Below are positions 8,519 through 16,976 of a stretch of DNA of 64,000 nucleotides, piece after piece. Both the position numbers and the translations under genes were made by a program. The number at the start of each line of letters is the position of its first letter. Within the stretch, counting starts at the first letter, position 1. The notes under the pieces were generated by a model that saw only the letters and a program-made list of their open reading frames with translations, was not told where the DNA came from and ran no database searches. Origin of the DNA: Nostoc parmelioides FACHB-3921 (lineage in GTDB: Bacteria > Cyanobacteriota > Cyanobacteriia > Cyanobacteriales > Nostocaceae); NCBI RefSeq assembly GCF_014696625.1, contig NZ_JACJQL010000009.1:62001-126000 (forward strand), given 5' to 3'.

Positions 8519-9697
8519 ATGAAAATTTTAGTTGCCAGTCATACTTATATTGTAGACCTTAACTGTGAAAAACTAAGGGCTTTATCTCAATTAGAACCGG
8601 GGATTGAAGTCACAGTTGTAGTTCCTAAAACCTGGAAACCTGGTGGCGTTCAAAATAAAATTATTGAAACCCAGTACCGTGATGAAGGTACTTTTAAGAT
8701 AGTTCCTGTTTCTAACTTTAGTCAAAATCATCAAGGTCTACTGACTTTTGGGGCTGATTTAATATCCTTACTAAGGCAATTTCGCCCCCAAGTTATTCAA
8801 GTAGAACAAGGTTCTAGGAGTCTTGCATACACTCAAATGATTGCCTTGAATCAATTATTAAATCTAAAGGCAAAAAATATCTTTTTTACTTGGTGGAATC
8901 TACCTTACGAGTTAAAATTACCCATTGCTTTATTAGAAAAATATAACCTTAACAACAGCCACGGCATTATTTCTGGTAATCAAGATGGCGCTGAGGTTTT
9001 ACGACAACGGGGATATCAAGGAAAAATTAAAGTTATGCCTCAATTAGGTGTAGATGAAACTTTATTTACACCTCAAGCACAACCAGAATTAGCGGCTAAG
9101 TTAGGCATCAAATCCGGTGAATTTGTGATTGGCTTCGTGGGGCGATTTGTGCCAGAAAAGGGTTTGCTCACACTCTTGCAAGCATTAACTAAATTACCTC
9201 TAGATAAAACTTGGAAGTTACTATTATTAGGCCGTGGCACCTTACAAGAAGAGTTGATTAAAATTGCCGCAGAAAATCATATCCAAGATAGGGTGATTCT
9301 TATAGAAAGTGTCCCTCATAATGAAGTTGCCAACTATATTAATTTAATGAGTACTTTAGTTTTACCCTCAGAAACGACTTATAACTTTAAAACCTTAACT
9401 TCTGTTGGGTGGAAAGAACAATTCGGTCATGTGTTAATTGAGGCGATGGCTTGTCAAGTTCCCGTAATTGGTTCTGATTCCGGCGAAATACCCCATGTCA
9501 TCGGGGATGCTGGTTTAGTCTTCCCTGAAGGCGATGTTCAAGCATTGGCTAATTGCTTATTGCAACTTATTGAACAACCAGATTTAACTAAAGAACTGGG
9601 TGCAAGAGGTTATCAAAAAGCTATGGTTAAATATACCAATAAAGCTTTAGCAAAAGAGCAATTTGAGTTTTATCAAGAATTGGTCAATGGTCAATAG
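8519..9697 (+). CDS. hpsO: Family 4 glycosyltransferase, HpsO-like
   Basis: A 392-residue GT-B fold retaining glycosyltransferase. The C-terminal nucleotide-sugar domain shows IGFVGRFVPEKGL and, later, EAMACQVPVIGSDSGEIPHV with the E-x7-E-type motif of GT4. It follows the GT2 gene across a short heptamer array and precedes a second GT4 gene, so the three probably assemble one repeat unit of an extracellular polysaccharide. The last residues (LVNGQ) and stop codon lie inside a GTCAATG heptamer array, which suggests that repeat growth has replaced the original end of the gene. The Hps symbol is tentative. Confidence 0.7.
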   Translation: MKILVASHTYIVDLNCEKLRALSQLEPGIEVTVVVPKTWKPGGVQNKIIETQYRDEGTFKIVPVSNFSQNHQGLLTFGADLISLLRQFRPQVIQVEQGSRSLAYTQMIALNQLLNLKAKNIFFTWWNLPYELKLPIALLEKYNLNNSHGIISGNQDGAEVLRQRGYQGKIKVMPQLGVDETLFTPQAQPELAAKLGIKSGEFVIGFVGRFVPEKGLLTLLQALTKLPLDKTWKLLLLGRGTLQEELIKIAAENHIQDRVILIESVPHNEVANYINLMSTLVLPSETTYNFKTLTSVGWKEQFGHVLIEAMACQVPVIGSDSGEIPHVIGDAGLVFPEGDVQALANCLLQLIEQPDLTKELGARGYQKAMVKYTNKALAKEQFEFYQELVNGQ

Positions 9698-9764
9698 TCA
9701 ATAGTCAATAGTCAATGGTCATTGGCAACTGACAACTAAGAACTAACAACTGACAACTGTCAAC
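9682..9764. repeat. GTCAATG/TGACAAC heptamer array
   Basis: Six or so copies of GTCAATG/GTCAATA run into copies of CAACTGA and CAACTAA. The array starts inside the end of the upstream glycosyltransferase gene (supplying its stop codon) and ends two bases before the next ATG. Confidence 0.9.
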
Positions 9765-9766
9765 TA

Positions 9767-10939
9767 ATGAAAATTTTACAAATTGTCCCATCTATTTCTT
9801 TGATTTATGGCGGCCCTAGTCAAATGGTATTGGGACTATCACCAGCGTTAGTAAAAGCAGGTGCAGAAGTTACAATCATTACCACTGATAGCAATGGTGA
9901 TAGTGGTCAAAAACCTTTAGATGTGCCTTTGAATGTTCCTATAAAACAAGATGGTTATGAAATAATATATTTTCGCTGTTCTCCGTTTCGACGTTATAAA
10001 TTTTCTTTAGACTTACTCAATTGGTTAAAAATTCACGCCCATGAGTATGATATTGCCCATATCCATGCTTTATTTTCTCCTGTGAGTAGTGCGGCAGCTA
10101 CTATATGTCGCCAACAAAAGTTACCCTATATTTTGCGCCCTTTAGGTACTCTTGACCCGGCTGATTTACAGAAGAAAAAGCAATTGAAAAAGCTATATGT
10201 AGAAATTATCGAACGGCGTAATTTAGCTGGTGCAGCAGCAATTCATTTCACTAGTGAACAAGAAGCGAAAGTGTCAGCTAGATTTGGAGTAGCTACGCGC
10301 GATTTAGTGATTCCGTTGGGCGTTATCCCCCCACAGAAAAAATCAGACAATGCTTTAATTAATCAGTTGGGGATTCCAGAGAATATACCGTTAATATTAT
10401 TTATGTCGCGGATTGACCCAAAAAAAGGATTAAATTTATTAATCCCTGCGTTAGAGAAGCTATTAGCGATTGGGAATAACTTTCATTTTGTCTTAGCGGG
10501 AACAAACCCCCAAGACCCAGACTATGAACAGCAAATAAAAGACCAAATTACTCACTCATCACTGCGATCGCACACTACTATTACAGGGTTTGTCACTGGT
10601 GAGTTAAAAGCTAGTTTACTACAAGCAGCTGATTTATTTGTCCTACCTTCATACTACGAAAACTTTGGTATTGCGGTCGCTGAAGCAATGGTAGCAGGTG
10701 TACCGGTCATTATTTCCGACCAAGTGCATATTTGGCAACAGGTGCGAGATAGTGAATCAGGCTGGGTGGGGACAACAGAGGTAGAATCACTAGTAGAACT
10801 ATTACAACAAGCATTGCAAAATCCCCAAGAATGCCAACGCCGAGGACTAAACGCCCAAAATTACGCCTTACAAAATTTTAGCTGGGATGCGATCGCCCAG
10901 CAAATGATCCAAGCCTACCAAACGATTATTAAAACTTGA
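9767..10939 (+). CDS. hpsP: Family 4 glycosyltransferase, HpsP-like
   Basis: A 390-residue GT4 protein. The N-terminus MKILQIVPSISLIYGGPSQMV is the usual acceptor-domain start with the GGP loop; the donor domain has ILFMSRIDPKKGLNLL and ADLFVLPSYYENFGIAVAEAM with the conserved E-x7-E region, then GVPVIISDQV. It ends the four-gene polysaccharide run. Donor and acceptor sugars cannot be read. G-rich and heptamer repeats follow the stop. Assignment to GT4 is firm; HpsP is by gene order only. Confidence 0.7.
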   Translation: MKILQIVPSISLIYGGPSQMVLGLSPALVKAGAEVTIITTDSNGDSGQKPLDVPLNVPIKQDGYEIIYFRCSPFRRYKFSLDLLNWLKIHAHEYDIAHIHALFSPVSSAAATICRQQKLPYILRPLGTLDPADLQKKKQLKKLYVEIIERRNLAGAAAIHFTSEQEAKVSARFGVATRDLVIPLGVIPPQKKSDNALINQLGIPENIPLILFMSRIDPKKGLNLLIPALEKLLAIGNNFHFVLAGTNPQDPDYEQQIKDQITHSSLRSHTTITGFVTGELKASLLQAADLFVLPSYYENFGIAVAEAMVAGVPVIISDQVHIWQQVRDSESGWVGTTEVESLVELLQQALQNPQECQRRGLNAQNYALQNFSWDAIAQQMIQAYQTIIKT

Positions 10940-11020
10940 GTAGGGTGCAGAGGAAGCAGGGGTGCAGAGGAGCAGGGTTACAGGGGAGAAGGGGGAGCAA
11001 AGAAGAATAACTATGGACTG

Positions 11021-11063
11021 TTGACTAATGACTAATGACCAATGACTAATGACCAATGACCAA
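11021..11063. repeat. GACTAAT/GACCAAT heptamer array
   Basis: Six copies of a GAC(T/C)AAT heptamer abut the stop codon of the minus-strand substrate-binding protein gene. The array separates convergent transcription units, and a G-rich tract (about 10945-10998) lies beside it. Confidence 0.85.
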
Positions 11064-12176
11064 TTAATTCGCCCTTTCCCATAATCGTTGCATTTCTGTA
11101 ATCATCTCAGCCGTGGGAGGCGGTAGTGTTTCCACCGTTGGTTTCACTTCAGCACCGGGAATATTTTGATTCCAAGGACTTTGAGGCACAGATTTTAAAT
11201 CAACAGCATTATTCACCGGACGGAAACCATACTCAACTAATATTGCTTGTTGTGCTGGTTGCGTCACAAAGTCGAGAAACTTCTTGGCTGCATTCGCAGT
11301 TCCTGAGTCAACATCTCGGCGAACAATTGCGGCTGTGGCTGTGGATTCAATGGATGGGTTTAAATAATATATTTGATAAGGTCTACCGTTATTCGTACTT
11401 GACTGTTGCCAACGATAAAGGGCGACACTTTCATAGACTGTAGCTACATCAGCGTCATTGGGGCCTCTGGTAATAAATTCTTGCAAGAGAATATCTGTAG
11501 ACCGTGGTGGCTGATAAACGGATTTTTTCACTAAACCAAACAACGACTGCACAGATGGATTATTGAAACTATTGCTATTTACCTGTGTACCTAATTTTGA
11601 TTTTGTCCACAGATTTAAAGTTACCTGACCACTGTTAGAACGGGTGGGGTCTGTGGTGACAAAATCAAAGCTACCCCAATCCTTATTACCACCGATTTTT
11701 TCCCAGTTACTAGCTAGCATCGCTTGTTCAACTTTTTGCCATTGAAAGCGTCCATCAGGAAACAGGACTTTGCCACGTTCAGGCCAAGCAATACCTACTA
11801 ATATGGTTTTGGCGATGGGTCGGGGAGAGTCGTAAAATGGGGCAGTATTGTTAGTGGCACGCAGGCGATCGCTTAATTCTGTTAAAATTTCTCCATTAGC
11901 AGGAATTAAAACGGTAGGTTGAAAATCATTTTTTTGGTCAACAAATTTGTTAACCATATCTTGGGAACCTTGAAACTTTAGTTCTAATTGAATATCTGGA
12001 TTTTCCTGCTCAAATTTTGCTGCTAGCTGTTGTAATGGTTCCTGTAATTCTGTACCACTAATAATAATGACAGTTTGCTGTAACCCAGGAATAGGGGTAT
12101 AAGTTAAAATTAATGATGCAGCAATAATTCCGGCTGATGTATAAACTTGGGAAGACTTTGACTTTTGAGTAGCCAT
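11064..12176 (-). CDS. Membrane-anchored substrate-binding protein (SBP_bac_11-like)
   Basis: A 370-residue protein with an N-terminal hydrophobic segment (about residues 12-36) acting as signal peptide or anchor, then an extracellular type II solute-binding fold: TVIIISGTELQEPLQQLAAKFEQENPDIQLELKF, a DPTRSNSGQ motif, and FLDFVTQPAQQAILVEYGFRPV near the end. These are the marks of molybdate/sulfate-like and related binding proteins. It is the last gene of a three-gene operon, 31 bases after the helical protein gene. The first gene has a homologous binding domain with the same TRSNSG motif. No ABC permease or ATPase is adjacent, so a role in sensing or scaffolding is as likely as transport. 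Confidence 0.75.
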   Translation of the reverse strand: MATQKSKSSQVYTSAGIIAASLILTYTPIPGLQQTVIIISGTELQEPLQQLAAKFEQENPDIQLELKFQGSQDMVNKFVDQKNDFQPTVLIPANGEILTELSDRLRATNNTAPFYDSPRPIAKTILVGIAWPERGKVLFPDGRFQWQKVEQAMLASNWEKIGGNKDWGSFDFVTTDPTRSNSGQVTLNLWTKSKLGTQVNSNSFNNPSVQSLFGLVKKSVYQPPRSTDILLQEFITRGPNDADVATVYESVALYRWQQSSTNNGRPYQIYYLNPSIESTATAAIVRRDVDSGTANAAKKFLDFVTQPAQQAILVEYGFRPVNNAVDLKSVPQSPWNQNIPGAEVKPTVETLPPPTAEMITEMQRLWERAN

Positions 12177-12207
12177 AAAGTTACTTTTTCATCCCGGTTA
12201 TTTAATC

Positions 12208-12933
12208 TTATTTACGAACTAACAATTCCAGATTTTCTGATAGACTACTAAGCTCATCACTTAGTAATATCATGCCATTAATTTGCTCAGAATCATGTAA
12301 ATCTGAGGTACGAATTTTTGTTTGCAATCGCTGCAATAAACCAGCCACATCTTGAATTAAAGTAGAAATATTAATGATTCTAGCAAGGCGAGTATCTTCA
12401 CCTTCTTTAGCTAATTTGATATTACGTTGTAGGCTATCTGCAAGTTGCTGCCAATGTTGTTTAGCGACACCGGAACTAGATGGCAGTTTTTGTTTAACTT
12501 CCTGCAATTGTTTCTGGAGTGATTCAACTGAAAGTAGAGAATTATCACCGTTGATATTCCATACCAGAGTATCAATTTTACCTGGAAGTTCCACAGCGCG
12601 ATCGCAATTCGTTTGCAAACCTGCCAAAAGTTCGATTTGAAAAGAATCTGTTAGCAATTTCTTAGCCTCTAAACGCAAGTCATTTGCTTGATTTGCCAAT
12701 ACTAAAGCTGACATTTTCACAGAATTTATTTCTCTTTCCAACTCTGGATTATCTAATGTTAAAGATGGCGACTCACGGGATTTTAAAAAACTAGCCCCAG
12801 CCATAGTAATACCCGCCGCCACAGGTAACATAACTGGACTAGGCAAGCTTCCCAAACGCACGCCCACAAATAAACTCACACCCCCAACCAACACAGCCAC
12901 CGGATAATACAACGGGTTTACTAACTTGAACAT
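12208..12933 (-). CDS. Membrane-anchored helical protein of unknown function
   Basis: A 241-residue protein I do not recognise. Two close hydrophobic segments (about residues 7-24 and 29-45) form a membrane hairpin; the rest is predicted helical, with charged heptad-like stretches (LEREINSVKMSALVL, LQKQLQEVKQKLPSS, LLQRLQTKIRTS) that suggest a coiled-coil cytoplasmic domain. It is the middle gene of the operon, 59 bases after the VWA lipoprotein gene and 31 before the second binding-protein gene. A structural link between membrane and cytoplasm is an inference. Confidence 0.6.
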   Translation of the reverse strand: MFKLVNPLYYPVAVLVGGVSLFVGVRLGSLPSPVMLPVAAGITMAGASFLKSRESPSLTLDNPELEREINSVKMSALVLANQANDLRLEAKKLLTDSFQIELLAGLQTNCDRAVELPGKIDTLVWNINGDNSLLSVESLQKQLQEVKQKLPSSSGVAKQHWQQLADSLQRNIKLAKEGEDTRLARIINISTLIQDVAGLLQRLQTKIRTSDLHDSEQINGMILLSDELSSLSENLELLVRK

Positions 12934-12992
12934 AAAATCAACCTCAAAAACACTCCGAGTAACTCCGCGCCTACCTCAGCGCCCCTCCGCGT

Positions 12993-14705
12993 TTAAAACT
13001 CCACCTGTAAATCTGCCATCAACCGCGAAATTGTCTCCGGATCACCTTTAGAATAATAACCTCCATTCAACTCAGCAATCTTCTTCAAAGCATCAGGATT
13101 AAACTCACCTTCCTTACCATAACCAACGGTAAAAAAGCCGATTCTCTGGTCAGTAGAAAAACCACTTTTTTGTAACTCCGTTGATAGATCATCCAAGGAT
13201 ATTTGTGAACCAGAATCTTCCCCATCAGTTAATATTAAAACTGCATTAATCGCTCCTTCACGACGATTTTTTTGTAACCAATTCCGCGCCTCAATAGCAG
13301 CATCATATAATCTTGTACTGCCATCAGCTCTAAGACCACTAATGAACTGCACACCGCGATCGCGTCCTTGGGGAGTACCATCTACTAAGACAGGCTCTCT
13401 AATTTCTGAATCAAAATCGACTAGAGCAATTTGTTCTTTTTTGCCCAAATTCTTAATATAATTTTGCAAAGTATTTTGTACGGCTGGTAACTTGTTACCC
13501 TCCATCGACCCGGAAGAATCCACTACCACCACCACTAACGATGGTTTTTTAGAAGCCTCCTGCCAAGATTTCAACATTGCATCTACCACCTTTGGTTTTG
13601 GTGGACGCAGAGAATCATACTTAGCCTGTGCTACCACACCAAACTCAGGAGAAAACTTTGCACCTAACGCTACTCCTGGGGTTCCTGGACGCAGACCTAA
13701 ATCTGTGGCAATTTTTTGAGTATCAGGCGATCGCCAATAAGTGATAAACTTTTCTGCACCAGCCTTCTCATCAGCACTCACCCAAGGCGCATTCGGCACA
13801 ATTGCCCGCATATTAGAAGTAAAAGTTGTCTTAGGATAAACTGCCTGATAACGCTGCTGTCCTGATTGCAAGCCAGAATTAGCCGTAATTACACTAGACT
13901 CATACACAGAACCCACAGAAGCCCAAAATGGCCCATTTTTCACCATCGCTTGGGCGAGAGAATTAGTAGAAACCCCGTAGCGAGTAATCTTACTTTGAAT
14001 TTGCTGAATTTGCGGCTGAAACCTCTGCACATCAGCAACAGTCAACTCCTCTGGACGTTTACCCGATACACTGACATATTGAGCGACCAAGGTTTGTAAC
14101 CCAGAATTAGAACGAGTCGGCGCAGTGTGGACATAGTTAACAGTTAAAGCTGGTGCGCTTGAGTCGATATCTTTGTGCGTTTTCGCAGTCACCAAAGCTT
14201 GATAAGGGTCAGCTACCTTCCTCAAACCCTCGGCCACATCTGGCTGCGCCATAAATACCATTGGTGTGTTCGCTATTAACTCGGCATCGGTAATTTCTGG
14301 AATATAATTTTGCCCTGGATACAATTGGTTAATGCGGTAAATTAGCTGACTATGATATATATCCCCATCCAAAGAAATAATCGTGGGTAATTCCGGCGCA
14401 TCTGCTGATAAAGTACCATTTTTCAATTGAGTAGCAGAATTAACTACCTGGGTGACTACATCACCGCTACCCTGCGCTTCACAACTTACCCGAAATGCTG
14501 TCCCATTATCTAATTTCGGCTGAGTCGCATTAAAATTTTTTGCGGCTTGGGTACAAAAATCACCCAATGCACTACCCACCAGAAGTTTAACTTTCAAACC
14601 CGTAAAATTATCATCAGAGTTGGTATTACCATTACAAGCGGTTAGTAACAGTACACCAAAGGCTGCTGTCAAACGCTTAATTGACCAAGACCCTTTGAAA
14701 ATCAT
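12993..14705 (-). CDS. Lipoprotein with substrate-binding and von Willebrand A domains
   Basis: A 570-residue fusion protein. The N-terminus has a lipoprotein signal (hydrophobic stretch then LLTAC, Cys24), so it should be lipid-anchored outside the inner membrane. Residues about 38-350 form an extracellular solute-binding domain (DFCTQAAKNFNATQP, TAPTRSNSGLQTLV, FITYWRSPDTQKIATDLGLRPG). Residues about 390-570 form a VWA domain with an intact MIDAS metal site: VVVVDSSGSMEG, the Thr in GSTRLYDA, and LILTDGEDSG. It is the first gene of a three-gene operon whose last gene encodes a second binding domain. VWA domains bind protein partners through a divalent cation, so ligand-dependent complex assembly is a reasonable guess. 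Confidence 0.8.
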   Translation of the reverse strand: MIFKGSWSIKRLTAAFGVLLLTACNGNTNSDDNFTGLKVKLLVGSALGDFCTQAAKNFNATQPKLDNGTAFRVSCEAQGSGDVVTQVVNSATQLKNGTLSADAPELPTIISLDGDIYHSQLIYRINQLYPGQNYIPEITDAELIANTPMVFMAQPDVAEGLRKVADPYQALVTAKTHKDIDSSAPALTVNYVHTAPTRSNSGLQTLVAQYVSVSGKRPEELTVADVQRFQPQIQQIQSKITRYGVSTNSLAQAMVKNGPFWASVGSVYESSVITANSGLQSGQQRYQAVYPKTTFTSNMRAIVPNAPWVSADEKAGAEKFITYWRSPDTQKIATDLGLRPGTPGVALGAKFSPEFGVVAQAKYDSLRPPKPKVVDAMLKSWQEASKKPSLVVVVVDSSGSMEGNKLPAVQNTLQNYIKNLGKKEQIALVDFDSEIREPVLVDGTPQGRDRGVQFISGLRADGSTRLYDAAIEARNWLQKNRREGAINAVLILTDGEDSGSQISLDDLSTELQKSGFSTDQRIGFFTVGYGKEGEFNPDALKKIAELNGGYYSKGDPETISRLMADLQVEF

Positions 14706-15014
14706 GTATTTATGAGGGAATGGGGAATGGGGAAAAAACTGCTTTAATTTTTACTTATGTTTTGTAAAAGTCAAATGAGTATCAAACATCACTGACTTTA
14801 GATGATTACATTCCTCTACAAACCACAAACTCTACACAGACAATTCCAGAAAAGGTATCAAATTATTTTTTTCATTGTGCAGAAAAAACAAATACATCCC
14901 ATTTGTGCAATAATCAAAAACCGTGAGTTATCGTTCCTTATCTGAAATAGACTTTTAGCTGCGAAAAAGTTAAAATTTTTGTTACAAAGCACTAAAAGCC
15001 GATGGGGAAACCGA

Positions 15015-15041
15015 TGTTGTGTAATGACAACACGGTAAAAT
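15015..15041 (+). promoter_or_regulatory. Candidate operator and -10 box of prxA
   Basis: TGTTGT-N6-ACAACA (15015-15032) is a perfect 6-bp inverted repeat, followed four bases later by TAAAAT (15036-15041), a plausible -10 box 33 bases before the prxA start. A dyad overlapping the promoter of a peroxidase gene suggests regulator binding. The rest of 14706-15074 is AT-rich with no gene seen. Confidence 0.4.
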
Positions 15042-15074
15042 ACATAAGCCTTACTTAACTACAGGGAATCTTAT

Positions 15075-15713
15075 ATGGCTCTCCGTCTTGGTGATACAGT
15101 ACCCAACTTTACACAAGCGTCTACACATGGCGACATAGATTTTTACACATGGGCTGGTGATAGCTGGGTTGTGCTGTTTTCTCACCCTGCTGACTATACA
15201 CCAGTTTGTACAACTGAATTAGGTACAGTTGCCAAACTCAAACCAGAATTTGACAAGCGTAACGTGAAAGCGATCGCCCTCAGCGTTGATGATGTAGAAT
15301 CTCACAATGGCTGGGTAGGCGACATTGAAGAAACTCAAAGCACCACACTCAACTACCCCATTTTGGCAGACGCAGATCGTAAAGTTTCCGACCTTTACGA
15401 CATGATTCACCCCAACGCCAACGCAGCCGTCACAGTACGTTCCGTATTTGTGATTGATCCCAACAAAAAACTGCGTCTTTCCTTCACCTACCCCCCCAGC
15501 ACCGGACGCAACTTTGATGAACTGTTGCGGGTAATCGATTCACTACAACTCACCGATAACTACAGCGTTGCTACCCCAGCCGACTGGAAAGATGGTGATG
15601 ATTGTGTAATTGTACCTTCTCTCAAAGACCCAGAAGTATTGAAAGAGAAATTCCCCAAAGGCTACCAAGAAATTAAACCCTACTTACGGATGACTCCTCA
15701 GCCTAATAAGTAA
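15075..15713 (+). CDS. 1-Cys peroxiredoxin
   Basis: A 212-residue Prx6-type peroxiredoxin. The active site is HPADYTPVCTTELG with peroxidatic Cys45; the Arg position and VDDVESHNGW fit the 1-Cys group, and no resolving Cys pair is visible. The C-terminal half (DWKDGDDCVIVPSLKDPEVLKEKFPKG) is the family's dimerisation arm. It reduces hydrogen peroxide and alkyl peroxides. The gene stands alone with its own candidate promoter/dyad upstream and a strong terminator downstream. Confidence 0.93.
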   Translation: MALRLGDTVPNFTQASTHGDIDFYTWAGDSWVVLFSHPADYTPVCTTELGTVAKLKPEFDKRNVKAIALSVDDVESHNGWVGDIEETQSTTLNYPILADADRKVSDLYDMIHPNANAAVTVRSVFVIDPNKKLRLSFTYPPSTGRNFDELLRVIDSLQLTDNYSVATPADWKDGDDCVIVPSLKDPEVLKEKFPKGYQEIKPYLRMTPQPNK

Positions 15714-15780
15714 TGAGTGCTGAGTGAAAATAAATACTCAATATTGAGTAGTTAAATTTTTAAGTCAATTTGTTTACAAG

Positions 15781-15808
15781 ACGCAAAGATAAAGCTTTGC
15801 GTTTTTTT
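15781..15808 (+). terminator. Intrinsic terminator of prxA
   Basis: ACGCAAAG (15781-15788) pairs with CTTTGCGT (15795-15802) around a 6-base loop, followed by an unbroken run of seven T. It is 68 bases after the peroxiredoxin stop codon. Confidence 0.92.
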
Positions 15809-15849
15809 GTATTTACGTAAAAATGGAAAATAAAGTCAGATGTTGAACT

Positions 15850-16437
15850 ATGATGCTGTCATCTTCCCTTGTGATCCAAATGCCGCCATCAATGCAAATG
15901 ACAGATGAACAATTCTTTGATTTCTGTCAAGTAAATCGAGATTTACGAATTGAAATGAATCAATTTGGAGAAATATCAATTATGCCACCTACTGGTTCAG
16001 AGACAGGGTATCGAGGAGGTAATATATTCGGACAGTTATGGGTGTGGTCAGAAAAAGATGGTACAGGTATTTGTTTTGACTCCAGTACAGGCTTTACATT
16101 ATCCACGGGTGCAAAACGCTCTCCAGATGCTTCCTGGATGAAATTAGAGCGGTGGAATGCTTTATCATCGGAACAACAACAGAAATTCGCTCCCATTTGT
16201 CCTGATTTTGTCATTGAACTGCGATCGCCTAGTGATAATATCCAACCCCTAAAAGATAAAATGGCAGAATATATGCAAGAGCCAGGGGTACAGTTAGGTT
16301 TTTTGATTGACCGCAAACATCGCCAAGTTTATATTTATCGTCCTGGTCAATCAGAAGAATGTTTAGAAAACCCTGATGTAGTGAGTGCAGACCCAAATTT
16401 ACCCGGATTTACCCTGAAGATGTCTAAAATTTGGTAA
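15850..16437 (+). CDS. Uma2 family (DUF820) endonuclease-like protein
   Basis: A 195-residue member of the Uma2/DUF820 family, which is abundant in cyanobacteria and has a PD-(D/E)xK nuclease-like fold. Key positions visible are D in SPDASWM, the E-x-R-S segment PDFVIELRSPSD (family: E-V-x-S) and K in PLKDKMAEY. The end VYIYRPGQ...LPGFTLKMSKIW is the usual closing strand. Its biological role is unknown; a link to transposons or restriction is often proposed. Two adjacent ATG codons (15850, 15853) are possible starts. Single gene between a terminator and a noncoding stretch. Confidence 0.85.
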   Translation: MMLSSSLVIQMPPSMQMTDEQFFDFCQVNRDLRIEMNQFGEISIMPPTGSETGYRGGNIFGQLWVWSEKDGTGICFDSSTGFTLSTGAKRSPDASWMKLERWNALSSEQQQKFAPICPDFVIELRSPSDNIQPLKDKMAEYMQEPGVQLGFLIDRKHRQVYIYRPGQSEECLENPDVVSADPNLPGFTLKMSKIW

Positions 16438-16976
16438 TTATCCAGAAAACTCTTTATACCCCTATACCCCTCTTTTTATAAGTTTTGTGAGATTACAAGC
16501 AATATAAACAATTGCTAGAGAGGATTTATCATTTATAGCCAGAGCCAGATAGATTAGGACATCAAGCTAAGATAAAAAACTGACAATAAAAGGCTTTCAA
16601 ATCTGTCAACAGACAACAGTCAACCGTCAACAGCTATAAAAGTAACAGAATTGCCTCAAGAATTTGCCAAATATTTGCATCATATCATCCGCTACAGCTT
16701 TTCGTGAAGTTGATGCAAAATGCGATCGCCCTGCCAAAATCGCCGTCAAGTCGATTTACAAACAAGCAGGCACAAACATCCATTGCTAATACAGAAACTC
16801 ACTCAGTCAAATTCAGGAAAACACTGGAAGTAAAAAATAGAGGGTCTTTGAGAAATCGAAGTCTACCAAGTTGAGTATGTTTTTTGACCTCAAAAACTTG
16901 GATATTAGCCAGCTGATGTAAGGGCAACTTAGAACTAACAGTAGTGGGGTTCAAGCCCCCACCGAATTCTGCTAAA
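16438..16976. other. Noncoding stretch with degenerate repeats
   Basis: No convincing gene. It holds a degenerate heptamer run (CAACAGA/CAACAGT/CAACCGT around 16606-16635), a HIP1-containing section near 16720, and a hairpin GTGGGG (16944-16949) with CCCCAC (16957-16962). On the minus strand that hairpin falls about 15 bases after the radical SAM stop codon and may end its transcript, though no U-run follows. Confidence 0.6.

Noticed and set aside
8472-9764. CRISPR array
   Set aside because: The units are contiguous heptamers with no spacers and no cas genes nearby; they are STRR-type tandem repeats.
11126-11443. 105-codon plus-strand frame
   Set aside because: Lies wholly within the minus-strand substrate-binding protein gene, which has clear domain motifs; a shadow.
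16944-16962. tRNA-like T-arm pattern GGGGTTCAAGCCCCC
   Set aside because: No acceptor, D or anticodon arms can be built around it; it is a simple hairpin downstream of the radical SAM gene.
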